Assembly: GCA_030065055.1 (NCBI GenBank)
Contig: JASJDS010000076.1
Span: 1 to 64,000 of the forward strand
Length of the DNA stretch: 64,000 nt
Direction: 5' to 3'
DNA from: Calothrix sp. MO_192.B10
Lineage (GTDB): Bacteria; Cyanobacteriota; Cyanobacteriia; Cyanobacteriales; Nostocaceae
Below are positions 37,243 to 46,236 of this stretch, piece by piece. Each line of letters begins with the position of its first letter. The stretch's first letter is position 1. Under the pieces are notes generated by a model. The model saw nothing but the letters and a program-made list of their open reading frames with translations, was not told where the DNA came from and searched no databases. The translations under genes and the position numbers were made by a program.

Positions 37243-37721
37243 CGATAAATTTGACACCCTTTTGTATCCGATAAATTCCATAGGAAATAACAAAAAATCA
37301 ATGATCCCGTAGGGGCACGGCATCAGTAAAATTATCACCTATGCCAAAATATTGCAAACACCGTGTCCTGACCCTTGATTAGATATTCGTCAGCACAGGG
37401 GTATCGCCCCTCACATAATGATTTTTCGCCATCCCACCAGATGTAGGGACGTAAAATTTTACATCTGGAAGCAACCAATTTGTGGGTAAATGAGGGGTCT
37501 TGCACTCAATTCGCTAGCACCATCCTTCAAGTGAAAGGGTAAGGTGGGCACTGTCCACCCTACTTGCTCGTGCCCTTATTTCATCAACTTCATAGTTATT
37601 ACATAAAATTTAAAGCATAACTTCACGAAAAAATATTCTACCTTTATTCAGATTTACATTATTTTTTTCTAGACATATAATATTCATTCTTACAGTATAT
37701 ATAATGTGTAAATTTACTGTT
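37243..37721. other. Spacer without a recognised gene
   Basis: Contains degenerate dispersed-repeat fragments (GTAGGGGCACGG, ATGTAGGGACGTAAAATTTT) and, at its right end, AT-rich promoter-like DNA before the first metalloprotease. The segment near 37590 (CATAGTTATTACATAAA) is repeated before the second metalloprotease (about 39393), so the paralogue pair shares upstream sequence. Confidence 0.55.
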
Positions 37722-39152
37722 ATGAATGTGTTATCTACTAAAAAAGAATATAAACCAAGTATTTTTGGTGATAAACATCAACGAAAACCAATATATCAAT
37801 ATTTAGTTGCCCCATTAGCATTAGCAGCTGCCTTAATATTGGGGAACAACGCACCAGCCTCCGCCCTGAAAATCAATCTTACTTATGGAGCAAACGTAAC
37901 CCAGGAGCAAAAAGAAGCGGCTGAATTAGCTGCTTTAATTTGGGAGTCTTATATTACAGATCCCATTACAGTCAATATCCATCTGGATATGAGTGAGCTT
38001 CCCTGGGGAAAAATGGGTGCGGCGATACCTAATCTCAGAACTAACTATAACTATGATGCATTTAAAACTAAAGCAGAATCAGAAGCAGAATTAGCAGGAC
38101 AAAACACTGATTTTTTGGCAGCAGTCGAATTGGCAGAGCAAAACACCTATTCTTCCCCAACAGTCGAATTGGCAGAGCAAAACACATCTTCTTCCCCAAC
38201 ACCCACTAATCCTGATGATGGTTTATTCTCAGGTTACAAGATTATTTACCAGAATGGGACTATAGGGACTACCGATTCTAATATTATGATCACCGGTGCT
38301 AATGCAATGGCGCTGGGTTTGAGCTTCAATTCCCAAAGTGTACTCCACGGCTATATCCAATTAAATTCGAGATATAACTGGAGTTATAAGTATGCTCAAG
38401 GCACAGTTGACAAGAACAGTTTTGATTTTACCAGTGTTGTGCTCCATGAAATTGGTCATAACCTGGGTTTTATTAGTGGTATAGATCCCGCACCAGGAAC
38501 AGCAAAGCCCTCATCCCTGGATATGTTTCGTTGTTCAGATTACAGTGCAAAATTAGGTGCTATAGACTTTACTGTGGATTCTCAACGTCGCTATTTTTCC
38601 ATTGATGGATGTCAAACTGTCTTTACCCTCGCCGAGACAGAAGAAACAACAAATAAAAAAGGGGATATTGTTACTACAACAAGGACTTACGAAGCACTAT
38701 TTGCCAGGGGTACGAATCGTAGATTGGGAGGCGATGGAACACAAGCTAGTCACTGGGCAGATAATAATCCCGATCCTGGCATTATGAATCCATTGTTGCA
38801 AGGTAACACCAAACGCAAACTTACAGGAATAGACCTTACGGCAATGGACTACATCGGCTACGATGTGGATCACAAAAAGTACTATCAAACAGATGCAAAC
38901 GGGGACTACATACTAGATAGCAAGGGTAATAAAATAGTTAAACCTCTTGATTTTGCATTTCTCTCCTCCCAAGCACAAATACGAGCAACTGGGGACAATT
39001 ACCGCCCCCAATACAGTCCAGATAATGATGATACAACTAGGACTGAGGTGGAGAAATTCATGGATGAGAGTGGTATTTACTACTGGGGTTGGGATGATTC
39101 AGGTGACAATGGAGATTGCGAAAACGATCCAAACGGCTGCGTATGGTGGTAA
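37722..39152 (+). CDS. Secreted zinc metalloprotease (NF038122-type), paralogue 1
   Basis: About 476 aa. An N-terminal signal sequence ends near A-P-A-S-A-L. The catalytic site is V-L-H-E-I-G-H-N-L-G-F-I-S-G (HExxHxxGF) near residues 240-253, and a downstream methionine in D-P-G-I-M-N-P is a candidate Met-turn. Each paralogue ends in a C-terminal W-G-W-D-D-S-G-D-N-G-D-C-E-x-D-P-N-x-C block with W-W. A 39-bp tandem duplication (38123-38200) gives two V-E-L-A-E-Q-N-T copies that the second paralogue lacks. ATG 37722 is favoured over 37704. Substrate unknown. Confidence 0.8.
   Translation: MNVLSTKKEYKPSIFGDKHQRKPIYQYLVAPLALAAALILGNNAPASALKINLTYGANVTQEQKEAAELAALIWESYITDPITVNIHLDMSELPWGKMGAAIPNLRTNYNYDAFKTKAESEAELAGQNTDFLAAVELAEQNTYSSPTVELAEQNTSSSPTPTNPDDGLFSGYKIIYQNGTIGTTDSNIMITGANAMALGLSFNSQSVLHGYIQLNSRYNWSYKYAQGTVDKNSFDFTSVVLHEIGHNLGFISGIDPAPGTAKPSSLDMFRCSDYSAKLGAIDFTVDSQRRYFSIDGCQTVFTLAETEETTNKKGDIVTTTRTYEALFARGTNRRLGGDGTQASHWADNNPDPGIMNPLLQGNTKRKLTGIDLTAMDYIGYDVDHKKYYQTDANGDYILDSKGNKIVKPLDFAFLSSQAQIRATGDNYRPQYSPDNDDTTRTEVEKFMDESGIYYWGWDDSGDNGDCENDPNGCVWW
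38123..38200 (+). repeat. 39-bp tandem duplication within metalloprotease 1
   Basis: Two adjacent 39-bp units beginning AGTCGAATTGGCAGAGCAAA encode V-E-L-A-E-Q-N-T-x-S-S-P-T twice. A third, diverged partial unit lies just upstream (E-L-A-G-Q-N-T). The frame is kept. Confidence 0.8.
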
Positions 39153-39171
39153 TCAGAGATTATGTATGAGG

Positions 39172-39317
39172 CTAGTAGTTTGTCCCATTAATTTTGATGA
39201 GTCGCGGTGTGAGCGATCCCCGACTTCTATCCTAGGAATTGCTACAATGTGCGGATATTTATTCAGAAGTCGGGGATCTGTTGCCTAGCCTGATGAATTA
39301 ATGTGGTCGAGTACTAG
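39172..39317. mobile_element. CTAGTGGTC-type MITE, copy D (inverted)
   Basis: 146 bp between CTAG at 39172 and 39314. It is the reverse complement of copies A and C (CTAGTAGTTTGTCCCATTAA at the left) and has the GATCCCCGACTTCT hairpin. It lies between the two metalloprotease genes. A CACGCATT octamer run follows near 39340. Confidence 0.8.
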
Positions 39318-39529
39318 TATCGCTGCGCGTCAGTCACGCATTCACGCATTCACGCATTCAAAATAAATGACCTCGTAAAGGTGGATTTTTCATAGTTATT
39401 ACATAAATTTCAACCCAAGCTTCATAAATAAATGATTTTCTCTTGAATCAAGCTTAATCTATTTTGCTTTAAGCATAAAATATTTGTGCTTATAGTGGAT
39501 GAGATAGTTTATTAAATTTTTTTTAAGAG

Positions 39530-40675
39530 ATGTTATTTACTAAAAAAAATAAAAAGGACAAACAAAGTAAATGGTATCTCAGATTTGCCCTTGCCGTAGT
39601 GGGAGTTCTAGCTAGCAGCACCTCGACACTAGCAGTTACATTCAACTTTACCTATCAACCAGGTATCACCCAGCAGCAGATTGAGGCGGTTGAATTAGCT
39701 GGAAAGATTTGGTCTTTTTACTTAGAAGATAGTGATGTTATAATCAATATCCACGTTGCCATCACTAGTGGTGTCTTGCCCACTGGTAAATTAGGTGGTG
39801 CTACCCCAGCCATCATAAAGATGAATTATGACAAGTTGAAGTTGGGTTTAGCAGCGGATGGTACCGCTAATATTAACCTCTTACCAACCTCTAGCCAAGA
39901 CAGCACTTTATATTCAGTCAAACTCCAAGATGGCAGTATAGATAGTACTTTATACGAAGTTATCCAGACTAAAGCAAATAATAAAGCTTTAGGTAATGAC
40001 ATTAGTGGCGATGACTCTGGATTAGATGGCTATATTCAATTGGAACAATCGATTAATTGGAATTATGACTACGCTGGAGGCACAATAGATTCAAACCAAT
40101 ACGATTTCGTTAGTGTTGTCCTCCATGAAATTGGACATAATCTAGGGTTTATCAGTGGTGTTGATGTTCTCAATGAATATGCATTAACCACTACTTTAGA
40201 TATGTTTCGTTACTCTATTCAAAGTGCGAATCAAGGAGCAATTGACTTCCGGATGGGTGGGAGCAGCTACTTCTCTATGGATGGGGGTACCACTAATTTA
40301 GGCAATTTTTCTACGGGTGTGAGTACATCCCTAGGCGGTAATGGATATCAAGCGTCTCACTGGAGGATTATTGGTAACACGAATCTAGGAATTATGGATC
40401 CGCTACTTATCGCCGGGGATAGAAAATATATCTCGACCCTAGATTTACAAGCGATGGATGTAATTGGTTGGAATGTCAATCACTCAACGCAATTAGATAT
40501 GAATCAACTACTACAGGATGCAAAATCTCAAGCAAGTAATGCTGTGATTCAAGATAGAATGTCAGATGTAGAACAGATGATGCAAACTAGTGGAATTTAC
40601 ATTTGGAGTTGGGACTCAGGGGACGACAATGGAGACTGCGAAGTTGACCCAAACAGCTGTTCATGGTGGCAATAA
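39530..40675 (+). CDS. Secreted zinc metalloprotease (NF038122-type), paralogue 2
   Basis: 381 aa. A signal peptide (L-R-F-A-L-A-V-V-G-V-L-A-S-S-T-S-T-L-A) is followed by F-N-F-T-Y-Q-P-G-I-T. The zinc site V-L-H-E-I-G-H-N-L-G-F-I-S-G lies near 200-213, and L-G-I-M-D-P gives the candidate Met-turn. It ends with the same D-S-G-D-D-N-G-D-C-E-V-D-P-N-S-C-S-W-W-Q block as its neighbour. It is about 100 aa shorter because it lacks the internal duplications and a loop before the D-L-x-A-M-D segment. Upstream sequence similarity and gene order point to tandem duplication. Confidence 0.82.
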   Translation: MLFTKKNKKDKQSKWYLRFALAVVGVLASSTSTLAVTFNFTYQPGITQQQIEAVELAGKIWSFYLEDSDVIINIHVAITSGVLPTGKLGGATPAIIKMNYDKLKLGLAADGTANINLLPTSSQDSTLYSVKLQDGSIDSTLYEVIQTKANNKALGNDISGDDSGLDGYIQLEQSINWNYDYAGGTIDSNQYDFVSVVLHEIGHNLGFISGVDVLNEYALTTTLDMFRYSIQSANQGAIDFRMGGSSYFSMDGGTTNLGNFSTGVSTSLGGNGYQASHWRIIGNTNLGIMDPLLIAGDRKYISTLDLQAMDVIGWNVNHSTQLDMNQLLQDAKSQASNAVIQDRMSDVEQMMQTSGIYIWSWDSGDDNGDCEVDPNSCSWWQ

Positions 40676-40774
40676 TGAGAATGCCCAGCTTAACTTTAAC
40701 TTTGATTTTGAATTTTGAATTTCGCTTAGTGGCACTAGTATTGTAATGTATTTTTATACACTTATCATTTAACT

Positions 40775-41326
40775 ATGCCAATAGGTCGAGAATTACCACA
40801 ACTACTCAAGCAGTGCCTACTGTATAAGGGACGTAAGTTTAATTTTGAAGTCAATCGCTTGCGTTTACCTAATAAAGCTGAGGGAGAATGGGAATGTATT
40901 CGTCACCCCGGTGGTTCCCTGGCTGTGCCAGTCACATCAGAGGGTAAACTGATACTGGTACGTCAATATCGGTTTGCTGTGGGTGGGAGACTTTTAGAAT
41001 TTCCGGCGGGTACAGTGGAAGCAAATGAAGACCCTTTGCAAACAATTCAACGGGAAATCGAGGAAGAAACGGGTTACCATGGCCAAACATGGGAGAAACT
41101 AGGGGAATTTTTTCTGGCTCCTGGTTATTCTGATGAAATTATTTATGCTTATTTAGCCAAGGATTTACAAAAGTTAGATAATCCCCCCGCCCAGGAAGCC
41201 GATGAAGATATTGAAACGGTGTTGATGACTCCAGGGGAATTAGAAAAAGCGATCGCTCAAGGGGAACAGATTGATGCAAAATCAATTTGTAGCTTTATGT
41301 TGGCGCGTCCTTTTTTAGACATGTGA
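40775..41326 (+). CDS. Nudix hydrolase (ADP-ribose pyrophosphatase-like)
   Basis: 183 aa. A complete Nudix box fits G-x5-E-x7-R-E-U-x-E-E-x-G-U in G-T-V-E-A-N-E-D-P through R-E-I-E-E-E-T-G-Y. The N-terminal V-R-Q-Y-R and the A-P-G-Y-S-D-E-I-I-Y-A-Y segment are typical of ADP-sugar pyrophosphatases. The stop TGA at 41324-41326 falls within GTGAACTAC, the outer end of the adjoining tnpB element, so the native C-terminus may have been replaced. The last residues are F-L-D-M. Confidence 0.88.
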   Translation: MPIGRELPQLLKQCLLYKGRKFNFEVNRLRLPNKAEGEWECIRHPGGSLAVPVTSEGKLILVRQYRFAVGGRLLEFPAGTVEANEDPLQTIQREIEEETGYHGQTWEKLGEFFLAPGYSDEIIYAYLAKDLQKLDNPPAQEADEDIETVLMTPGELEKAIAQGEQIDAKSICSFMLARPFLDM

Positions 41327-42606
41327 ACTACCCCACCGCTCCCGGCGGATGGGGCTTCTGTACTCACAGGCGAATGCCGCAGATGAGACTTTCGTCCCAT
41401 CTTTGGTCTTACTTCCCCTCCTACAGCAGAGACGGCTGAACCTTCCGCCCTTACGGATTCGCCAGTTGCTCCACTTGGGGAGACCCCAAGACCGCACTGG
41501 CTCACCTGTAGCATTCTGATTCCTTCTGCTCTAATATTGATTGCTGCATTACCATCTCTATCATGATGAGTACTACAGTGGGGACAAGTCCACTCCCTCA
41601 CATCTAATGGCATCTCACTCATTTGATAGAAACAATTAGAGCAAAGTTTGGAACTGGGGAACCATCTATCAATTTCAACCAACTTCCCACCCTTGCGTTC
41701 TAGTTTATAGAACAAGAAGTTAGTGAATCTTCCCCATCCACAATCAGATATTGCTTTCGCCAAATTATGATTACGAACCATGCCTTTGACATTAAGATTC
41801 TCTACTACAACAGCTTGGCTATCGCTGACCAACTTATAACTAAGTTTATGTAGAAAATCTTGCCTTGAGTTACTAACTTGCTCGTACACTTTGGCAACTA
41901 GTTTTCTATACTTGTTTCGTGAATTACTCCCTTTTTGTTTACGTGACAGTTTCTTTTGCTTTCGTTTCAGGTTCTTTTCATGTTTGGCGATATATCTAGG
42001 GTTATCGTATTTAGAAATCTTCTCACCATCAGTAACAACAGCAAAGTGTTTCAACCCTAAGTCAACGCCGTAAATCTTGCCCTCTGTGATAGTTGGGTTA
42101 TTCCCTTCTACTTCAGTCAAGACAGATGCAAAGTATTTACCTGACGGAGTTTTGCTAACGGTAACAGTTTTGATTCTCCCTTCAATTGGTCTATGTATCT
42201 TGGCTTTGATTATCCCAATGCTACCTGGGAGTTTGACATTGCCATCTACAATTGTGACATTTTGAGGATACTGAATTGACTGTTTACCGTGCTTTGATTT
42301 GAACCGAGGGAACCTTGCTCTACCCTCAAAAAAGTTTTTATAAGCTGTGGTCAGATTGAGTGTTGTAGCTTGCAAAACTTGACTATAACAATCAGCTAAC
42401 CAAGAAGTATCTTCTGCTTTTTTGAGACCAGGAAGCAACGCATTGAGTGCTGAACGTCCAAGTCCTTTACCTGTCTGTTTATAAGTTTCGATTGACTTAT
42501 TCAACGCATAATTCCACCACCAGCGAGCAGATCCGAATGTCTGACCTAGTAGTATTTGTTGTTCTTGGGTTGGGTATAAACGGACTTGTACAACTTTGTG
42601 TACCAC
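41257..42606 (-). CDS. tnpB: TnpB RNA-guided nuclease (IS200/IS605, IS1341-like)
   Basis: 449 aa, apparently intact. The N-terminal helix R-L-Y-P-T-Q-E-Q with S-A-R-W-W-W-N-Y-A-L leads to a RuvC-like nuclease: D in G-V-D-L-G-L-K-H-F, E in V-V-V-E-N-L-N-V-K-G-M, D in H-H-D-R-D-G-N-A-A-I-N-I. A zinc ribbon C-S-N-C and C-P-H-C lies between. No tnpA is next to it. After the usual end (about G-G-E-V-R-P-x-x-G-R-K-S) the frame continues through the element's right end. The last 20 or so residues are antisense to the Nudix gene, so they are host-derived. Confidence 0.9.
   Translation of the reverse strand: MVHKVVQVRLYPTQEQQILLGQTFGSARWWWNYALNKSIETYKQTGKGLGRSALNALLPGLKKAEDTSWLADCYSQVLQATTLNLTTAYKNFFEGRARFPRFKSKHGKQSIQYPQNVTIVDGNVKLPGSIGIIKAKIHRPIEGRIKTVTVSKTPSGKYFASVLTEVEGNNPTITEGKIYGVDLGLKHFAVVTDGEKISKYDNPRYIAKHEKNLKRKQKKLSRKQKGSNSRNKYRKLVAKVYEQVSNSRQDFLHKLSYKLVSDSQAVVVENLNVKGMVRNHNLAKAISDCGWGRFTNFLFYKLERKGGKLVEIDRWFPSSKLCSNCFYQMSEMPLDVREWTCPHCSTHHDRDGNAAINIRAEGIRMLQVSQCGLGVSPSGATGESVRAEGSAVSAVGGEVRPKMGRKSHLRHSPVSTEAPSAGSGGVVHMSKKGRANIKLQIDFASICSP
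41323..41500 (-). ncRNA. Candidate omega-RNA / right end of the tnpB element
   Basis: On the minus strand the 3' part of tnpB runs into GCCCCATCCGCC-GGGAGC-GGTGGGGTAGTTCAC, a stem-loop (GCCCCA/TGGGG) ending at 41323. In IS605-type elements the RNA scaffold covers this right end and the flanking host bases act as guide. Here the guide would start ATGTCTAAAAAAGGACGCGC, the antisense of the Nudix 3' end. A palindrome CTTGGGG-AGA-CCCCAAG (41474-41490) lies in the same region. The 5' limit is a guess. Confidence 0.5.
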
Positions 42607-42770
42607 TCAATATCACCTCCTTGGTTATTTTATTCTATCACAATAGACACTTAGCGATAAAACTATTCTGGAAATATTTACAGATTGTTCGAGCATCCAT
42701 AAAGGATGCACCTCTCAATCTGCCTGCTATCCATCCCCACCTCATAGGAGGATGGGGAATTCCGCAGAAT
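41323..42770 (-). mobile_element. IS1341-type tnpB-only element
   Basis: The right end is at about 41323 (see the omega-RNA entry). Upstream of tnpB, a hairpin CATCCCCACCT-CAT-AGGAGGATGGGG (about 42733-42758) may mark the left end. tnpA is absent, so mobility would need a transposase supplied in trans. The left boundary is approximate. Confidence 0.6.
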
Positions 42771-42836
42771 CAGTTAAATAATTGCGATCGGCTGAGACAA
42801 TGGTGAATGGCGAAGTGAATAGATTCCAATTCCACT

Positions 42837-43883
42837 ATGAACCGTTCCAGCACAGAACCCGCAACAACTCAGTCTCGCAAAGCCGATCACATCCGCATCT
42901 GTTTAGAAGCAGATGTACAATGTCGCCAAGCTACAAATGGTTTGGAACGCTATGGTTTTACCCATTGCTGTTTGCCAGAACTGGATTATCAAGATATCGA
43001 TCTCAGTACCAATTTTTTGCATAAACAACTAGGCGCACCCCTACTAATTTCTTCCATGACTGGGGGAACTCCCCAAGCGGGAATGATTAACCAACGTCTG
43101 GCACAAGTGGCACAAAAATATCAATTAGCTATGGGTGTGGGTTCCCAACGGGTAGCAGTGGAAAAGCCAGAGGTGGCTGATACTTTTGCTGTGCGTAAAT
43201 ATGCCCCGGATATACTCCTATTTGCGAATTTGGGAGCAGTACAACTCAATTATGGTTATGGTTTAGAGCAATGCCTGCGAGCCATTGATATCCTGCAAGC
43301 AGATGCCCTGATCCTCCACCTCAATCCCCTGCAAGAGTGCATTCAACCACGGGGAGATAAAAATTTTGACGGTATTCTTGACAAAATCTATGAATTGTGC
43401 AGTAAATTACCCGTACCTGTAATTGCCAAGGAAGTGGGTAATGGAATATCAGACGTAATGGCAAAGAAACTAATTGGGGCTGGAGTCGCCGCCATTGATG
43501 TGGCGGGTACGGGGGGTACATCTTGGGCAAAAGTTGAAAGCGAACGGGCAGAAAATGCCTTACAACGCCGTTTGGGTAGAACTTTTGCTGATTGGGGTTT
43601 ATCTACAGCCGAGTGTATTACTAGTATTAGAGCCATAGCACTAGATATACCCTTAATTGCTTCCGGAGGACTGCGCCACGGACTGGATGGGGGTAAAGCG
43701 ATCGCTTTGGGGGCAAATTTGGCTGGATTCGCCATGCCTTTCCTCAAAGCTGCGGCAGATTCACAAGAGGCTGTGGATGAATTAGCTCAGGTTCTGATTG
43801 CTGAACTTAAGACTGTGTTATTCTGTACCGGCAACCGCACTTTAGAACAATTGCAGCACTCAGGAAGTTTAACAGTCAGATAA
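42837..43883 (+). CDS. fni: Isopentenyl-diphosphate delta-isomerase type 2
   Basis: 348 aa. This FMN- and NADPH-dependent enzyme interconverts IPP and DMAPP. Recognisable stretches are [27 protein letters not shown] with the catalytic-region Gln/Glu, [11 protein letters not shown] and the phosphate-binding [11 protein letters not shown]. Cyanobacteria usually rely on this isozyme. The tnpB element ends just upstream, so its promoter may have been altered. Start ATG 42837. Confidence 0.92.
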   Translation: MNRSSTEPATTQSRKADHIRICLEADVQCRQATNGLERYGFTHCCLPELDYQDIDLSTNFLHKQLGAPLLISSMTGGTPQAGMINQRLAQVAQKYQLAMGVGSQRVAVEKPEVADTFAVRKYAPDILLFANLGAVQLNYGYGLEQCLRAIDILQADALILHLNPLQECIQPRGDKNFDGILDKIYELCSKLPVPVIAKEVGNGISDVMAKKLIGAGVAAIDVAGTGGTSWAKVESERAENALQRRLGRTFADWGLSTAECITSIRAIALDIPLIASGGLRHGLDGGKAIALGANLAGFAMPFLKAAADSQEAVDELAQVLIAELKTVLFCTGNRTLEQLQHSGSLTVR

Positions 43884-44261
43884 AATGGAGAAAGTATAAT
43901 TAGGAACTACTCAAAAACTATTTTTGACAGGCTAACTGTTATACATATCTTGCACCTTCTCAATCAGGGTAAGGTGGCATTGCCCAACCTACGAAATAAT
44001 AAGGGTTACAGGCAAGATGTGAGGTTAGGTGTGGGCAACAGAGTGGAAAAGTCAAAATAATTCGTAATTGATAATTCATAATTAGTAATTACAATTACTG
44101 GGGCAAGAAAGGGCCACTAGTTGAAGACCGCTAAATTTTCACTCTCGTGGGGGGCTTGTACCCTCTTAATTACGAATGAGTAATTATTTGGTCATTAGAA
44201 TTTGGTTCTAACCTCCAATTACTAATGACTGCTGACTATTTGATCGTCAACCAATACGAAC
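43884..44261. other. Spacer with repeat fragments
   Basis: No gene. CATATCTTGCACCTTCTCAA and GTGGGCAACA-like fragments are degenerate dispersed repeats. ATAATTCGTAATTGATAATT matches the segment near 19030. Confidence 0.5.
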
Positions 44262-46097
44262 ATGGGCAATTTTTTCAAACAAACCTTCGCAAGCTTAGTC
44301 GGTACTTTGCTAGGACTAATGATTTTTGCGGGTTTGAGCACTACAGGACTATTATTATTAATTGTTGCAGCTACCACTGCCAAGGATACTGGACCCACAG
44401 TCAAAAATAAATCCGTGCTGGTTTTTGACCTGTCCACGAAAATAACCGACAGCAAACCTGGTTCCAGCCAATTACTGAAAAATGTGTTATCAGGTGACAA
44501 TGAACCCAGAATTTCCCTCCGCAGCGTTCTCGACTCCATAGAAAAGGCGCGAAAAGATAAAAGAATTGTCGCCATTTACTTGGATGCCAGAAAAACAACC
44601 AATATTGATAATACTGGTTTTGCCACCCTCAAGGAAATTCGTCAGGGATTGAAGAAGTTTCGTAGTTCTGGGAAACAAATTATTGCCTATGGCGTGGACT
44701 GGGGGGAAAAAGGATATTATCTGGGTTCCGTAGCCAATACGGTGGTGCTAAATCCCCTGGGAGCAATGGAAGTCAATGGTTTGAGTACCCAACCCATGTT
44801 CTTAGCCGGTGCCTTGGAAAAGTACGGTATTGGCGTGCAAGTAGTGCGAGTCGGCAAATTTAAGGGAGCAGTAGAACCACTACTACTGAAAAAACTCAGT
44901 CCTGAGAACCGTCAACAAACCAAAAAATTACTGGATGATGTCTGGGGAGATTGGCGCACCATCGTTAGCAGTAGTCGGAAAATTACCCCTGAAAATTTAC
45001 AAGCGATCGCTGATAGTAAAGGTATATTACTCGCAGATGAAGCCAAGAGTCGCGGTTTAGTGGATCGGGTGGCATACTTCGATCAAGTAGTTGCAGACCT
45101 GAAAAAAATAACTGCTAGTAACAAAGATGACAAAACATTTAAGCAAATTAGCATAGATAAATATGCAGATGTTGTCGATCGCTCCAGCAGCACCAACAAC
45201 AGCTCAAACAATAAAATTGCCGTAGTCTATGCCGAAGGAGAGATTGTAGATGGTCAAGGAGAAGACCAACAAGTAGGTGGCGATCGCTTTGCCAAAGTAT
45301 TTCGCAAAATCAGGCAGGACAAAGATATCAAAGCTGTGGTGTTAAGGATTAACAGTCCTGGTGGTAGTGCCACTGCATCGGAAATTATGCAACGGGAAGT
45401 CCGCCTCACCCGCGAAGTTAAACCAGTTGTGGTCTCTATGGGCGATATTGCTGCATCTGGTGGTTATTGGATTGCTACGGACTCCAACCGCATATTTGCT
45501 GAACCTAGTACTATTACTGGTTCCATTGGTGTATTTGGTGTCCTATTTAACGCCCAGAAATTGGGCAATAATAATGGCATTACTTGGGATTCAGTCAAAA
45601 CAGGACGTTATGCTGACACCCAAACCGTTGCCCGTCCCAAATCGGCTGAGGAGTTAAAATTATACCAGCGTTCTGTCGATCAGGTTTATAGTTTATTCTT
45701 AAATAAAGTTGCCACAGGTCGCAAATTACCCCCAGAAAAGGTGAGTGAAATTGCTCAAGGTCGGATTTGGTCTGGCACAGCGGCAAAAAAGATTGGATTA
45801 GTTGATGAAATTGGTGGTTTAGATTCAGCGATCGCATATGCTGCCAAACAAGTCAAGTTAGGAAAAGATTGGTCACTCCAAGAATATCCCCGTGGGGCTA
45901 GCTTTGGAGAAAGGTTTTTTGGCAAGGTTGCTGAGGAAACTAAAACAGCTTTAGGAGTTGCAGGCACATCCGCCAAAACCCCGGATCTACTCACTGCTGA
46001 ATTGCAAAAATTGCGCCAAGAACTCGCTGTTTTCCAAACAATGAACGATCCTAGGGGAATATATACTCGTTTGCCTTTTAATCTCAAAATAGATTGA
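44262..46097 (+). CDS. sppA: Signal peptide peptidase SppA, 67K type
   Basis: 611 aa. One N-terminal membrane helix (about 12-38) and two S49 protease domains, as in the long SppA form. The catalytic lysine is probably in V-G-K-F-K-G-A-V-E-P near 200. The serine lies in G-D-I-A-A-S-G-G-Y-W near 399, followed by T-I-T-G-S-I-G-V-F-G. It degrades cleaved signal peptides, and in cyanobacteria it has been linked to thylakoid acclimation. Full length with normal motifs. The upstream 378-bp spacer holds its promoter. Confidence 0.92.
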   Translation: MGNFFKQTFASLVGTLLGLMIFAGLSTTGLLLLIVAATTAKDTGPTVKNKSVLVFDLSTKITDSKPGSSQLLKNVLSGDNEPRISLRSVLDSIEKARKDKRIVAIYLDARKTTNIDNTGFATLKEIRQGLKKFRSSGKQIIAYGVDWGEKGYYLGSVANTVVLNPLGAMEVNGLSTQPMFLAGALEKYGIGVQVVRVGKFKGAVEPLLLKKLSPENRQQTKKLLDDVWGDWRTIVSSSRKITPENLQAIADSKGILLADEAKSRGLVDRVAYFDQVVADLKKITASNKDDKTFKQISIDKYADVVDRSSSTNNSSNNKIAVVYAEGEIVDGQGEDQQVGGDRFAKVFRKIRQDKDIKAVVLRINSPGGSATASEIMQREVRLTREVKPVVVSMGDIAASGGYWIATDSNRIFAEPSTITGSIGVFGVLFNAQKLGNNNGITWDSVKTGRYADTQTVARPKSAEELKLYQRSVDQVYSLFLNKVATGRKLPPEKVSEIAQGRIWSGTAAKKIGLVDEIGGLDSAIAYAAKQVKLGKDWSLQEYPRGASFGERFFGKVAEETKTALGVAGTSAKTPDLLTAELQKLRQELAVFQTMNDPRGIYTRLPFNLKID

Positions 46098-46236
46098 TAG
46101 TTGATGGTTGATGGTTGATGGTTGACAGTTGACGGTTGACAGTTGACAGTTTAATTCTTTCACTCCTTCACTCCATCACTCCATCACTCCATCACTCCAT
46201 CACTCCATCACTCCATCACTCCTTCACTCCCCCACT
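46098..46236. repeat. Two STRR arrays back to back
   Basis: First, tandem heptamers GTTGATG/GTTGACA (about 46098-46150), then about seven copies of the octamer CACTCCAT or CACTCCTT (about 46160-46228). They fill the whole space between the convergent sppA and DUF1400 genes. Confidence 0.8.

Noticed and set aside
42447-42806. 119-codon plus-strand frame over the tnpB start
   Set aside because: It lies antisense to a well-supported tnpB and its upstream hairpin and has no family features.
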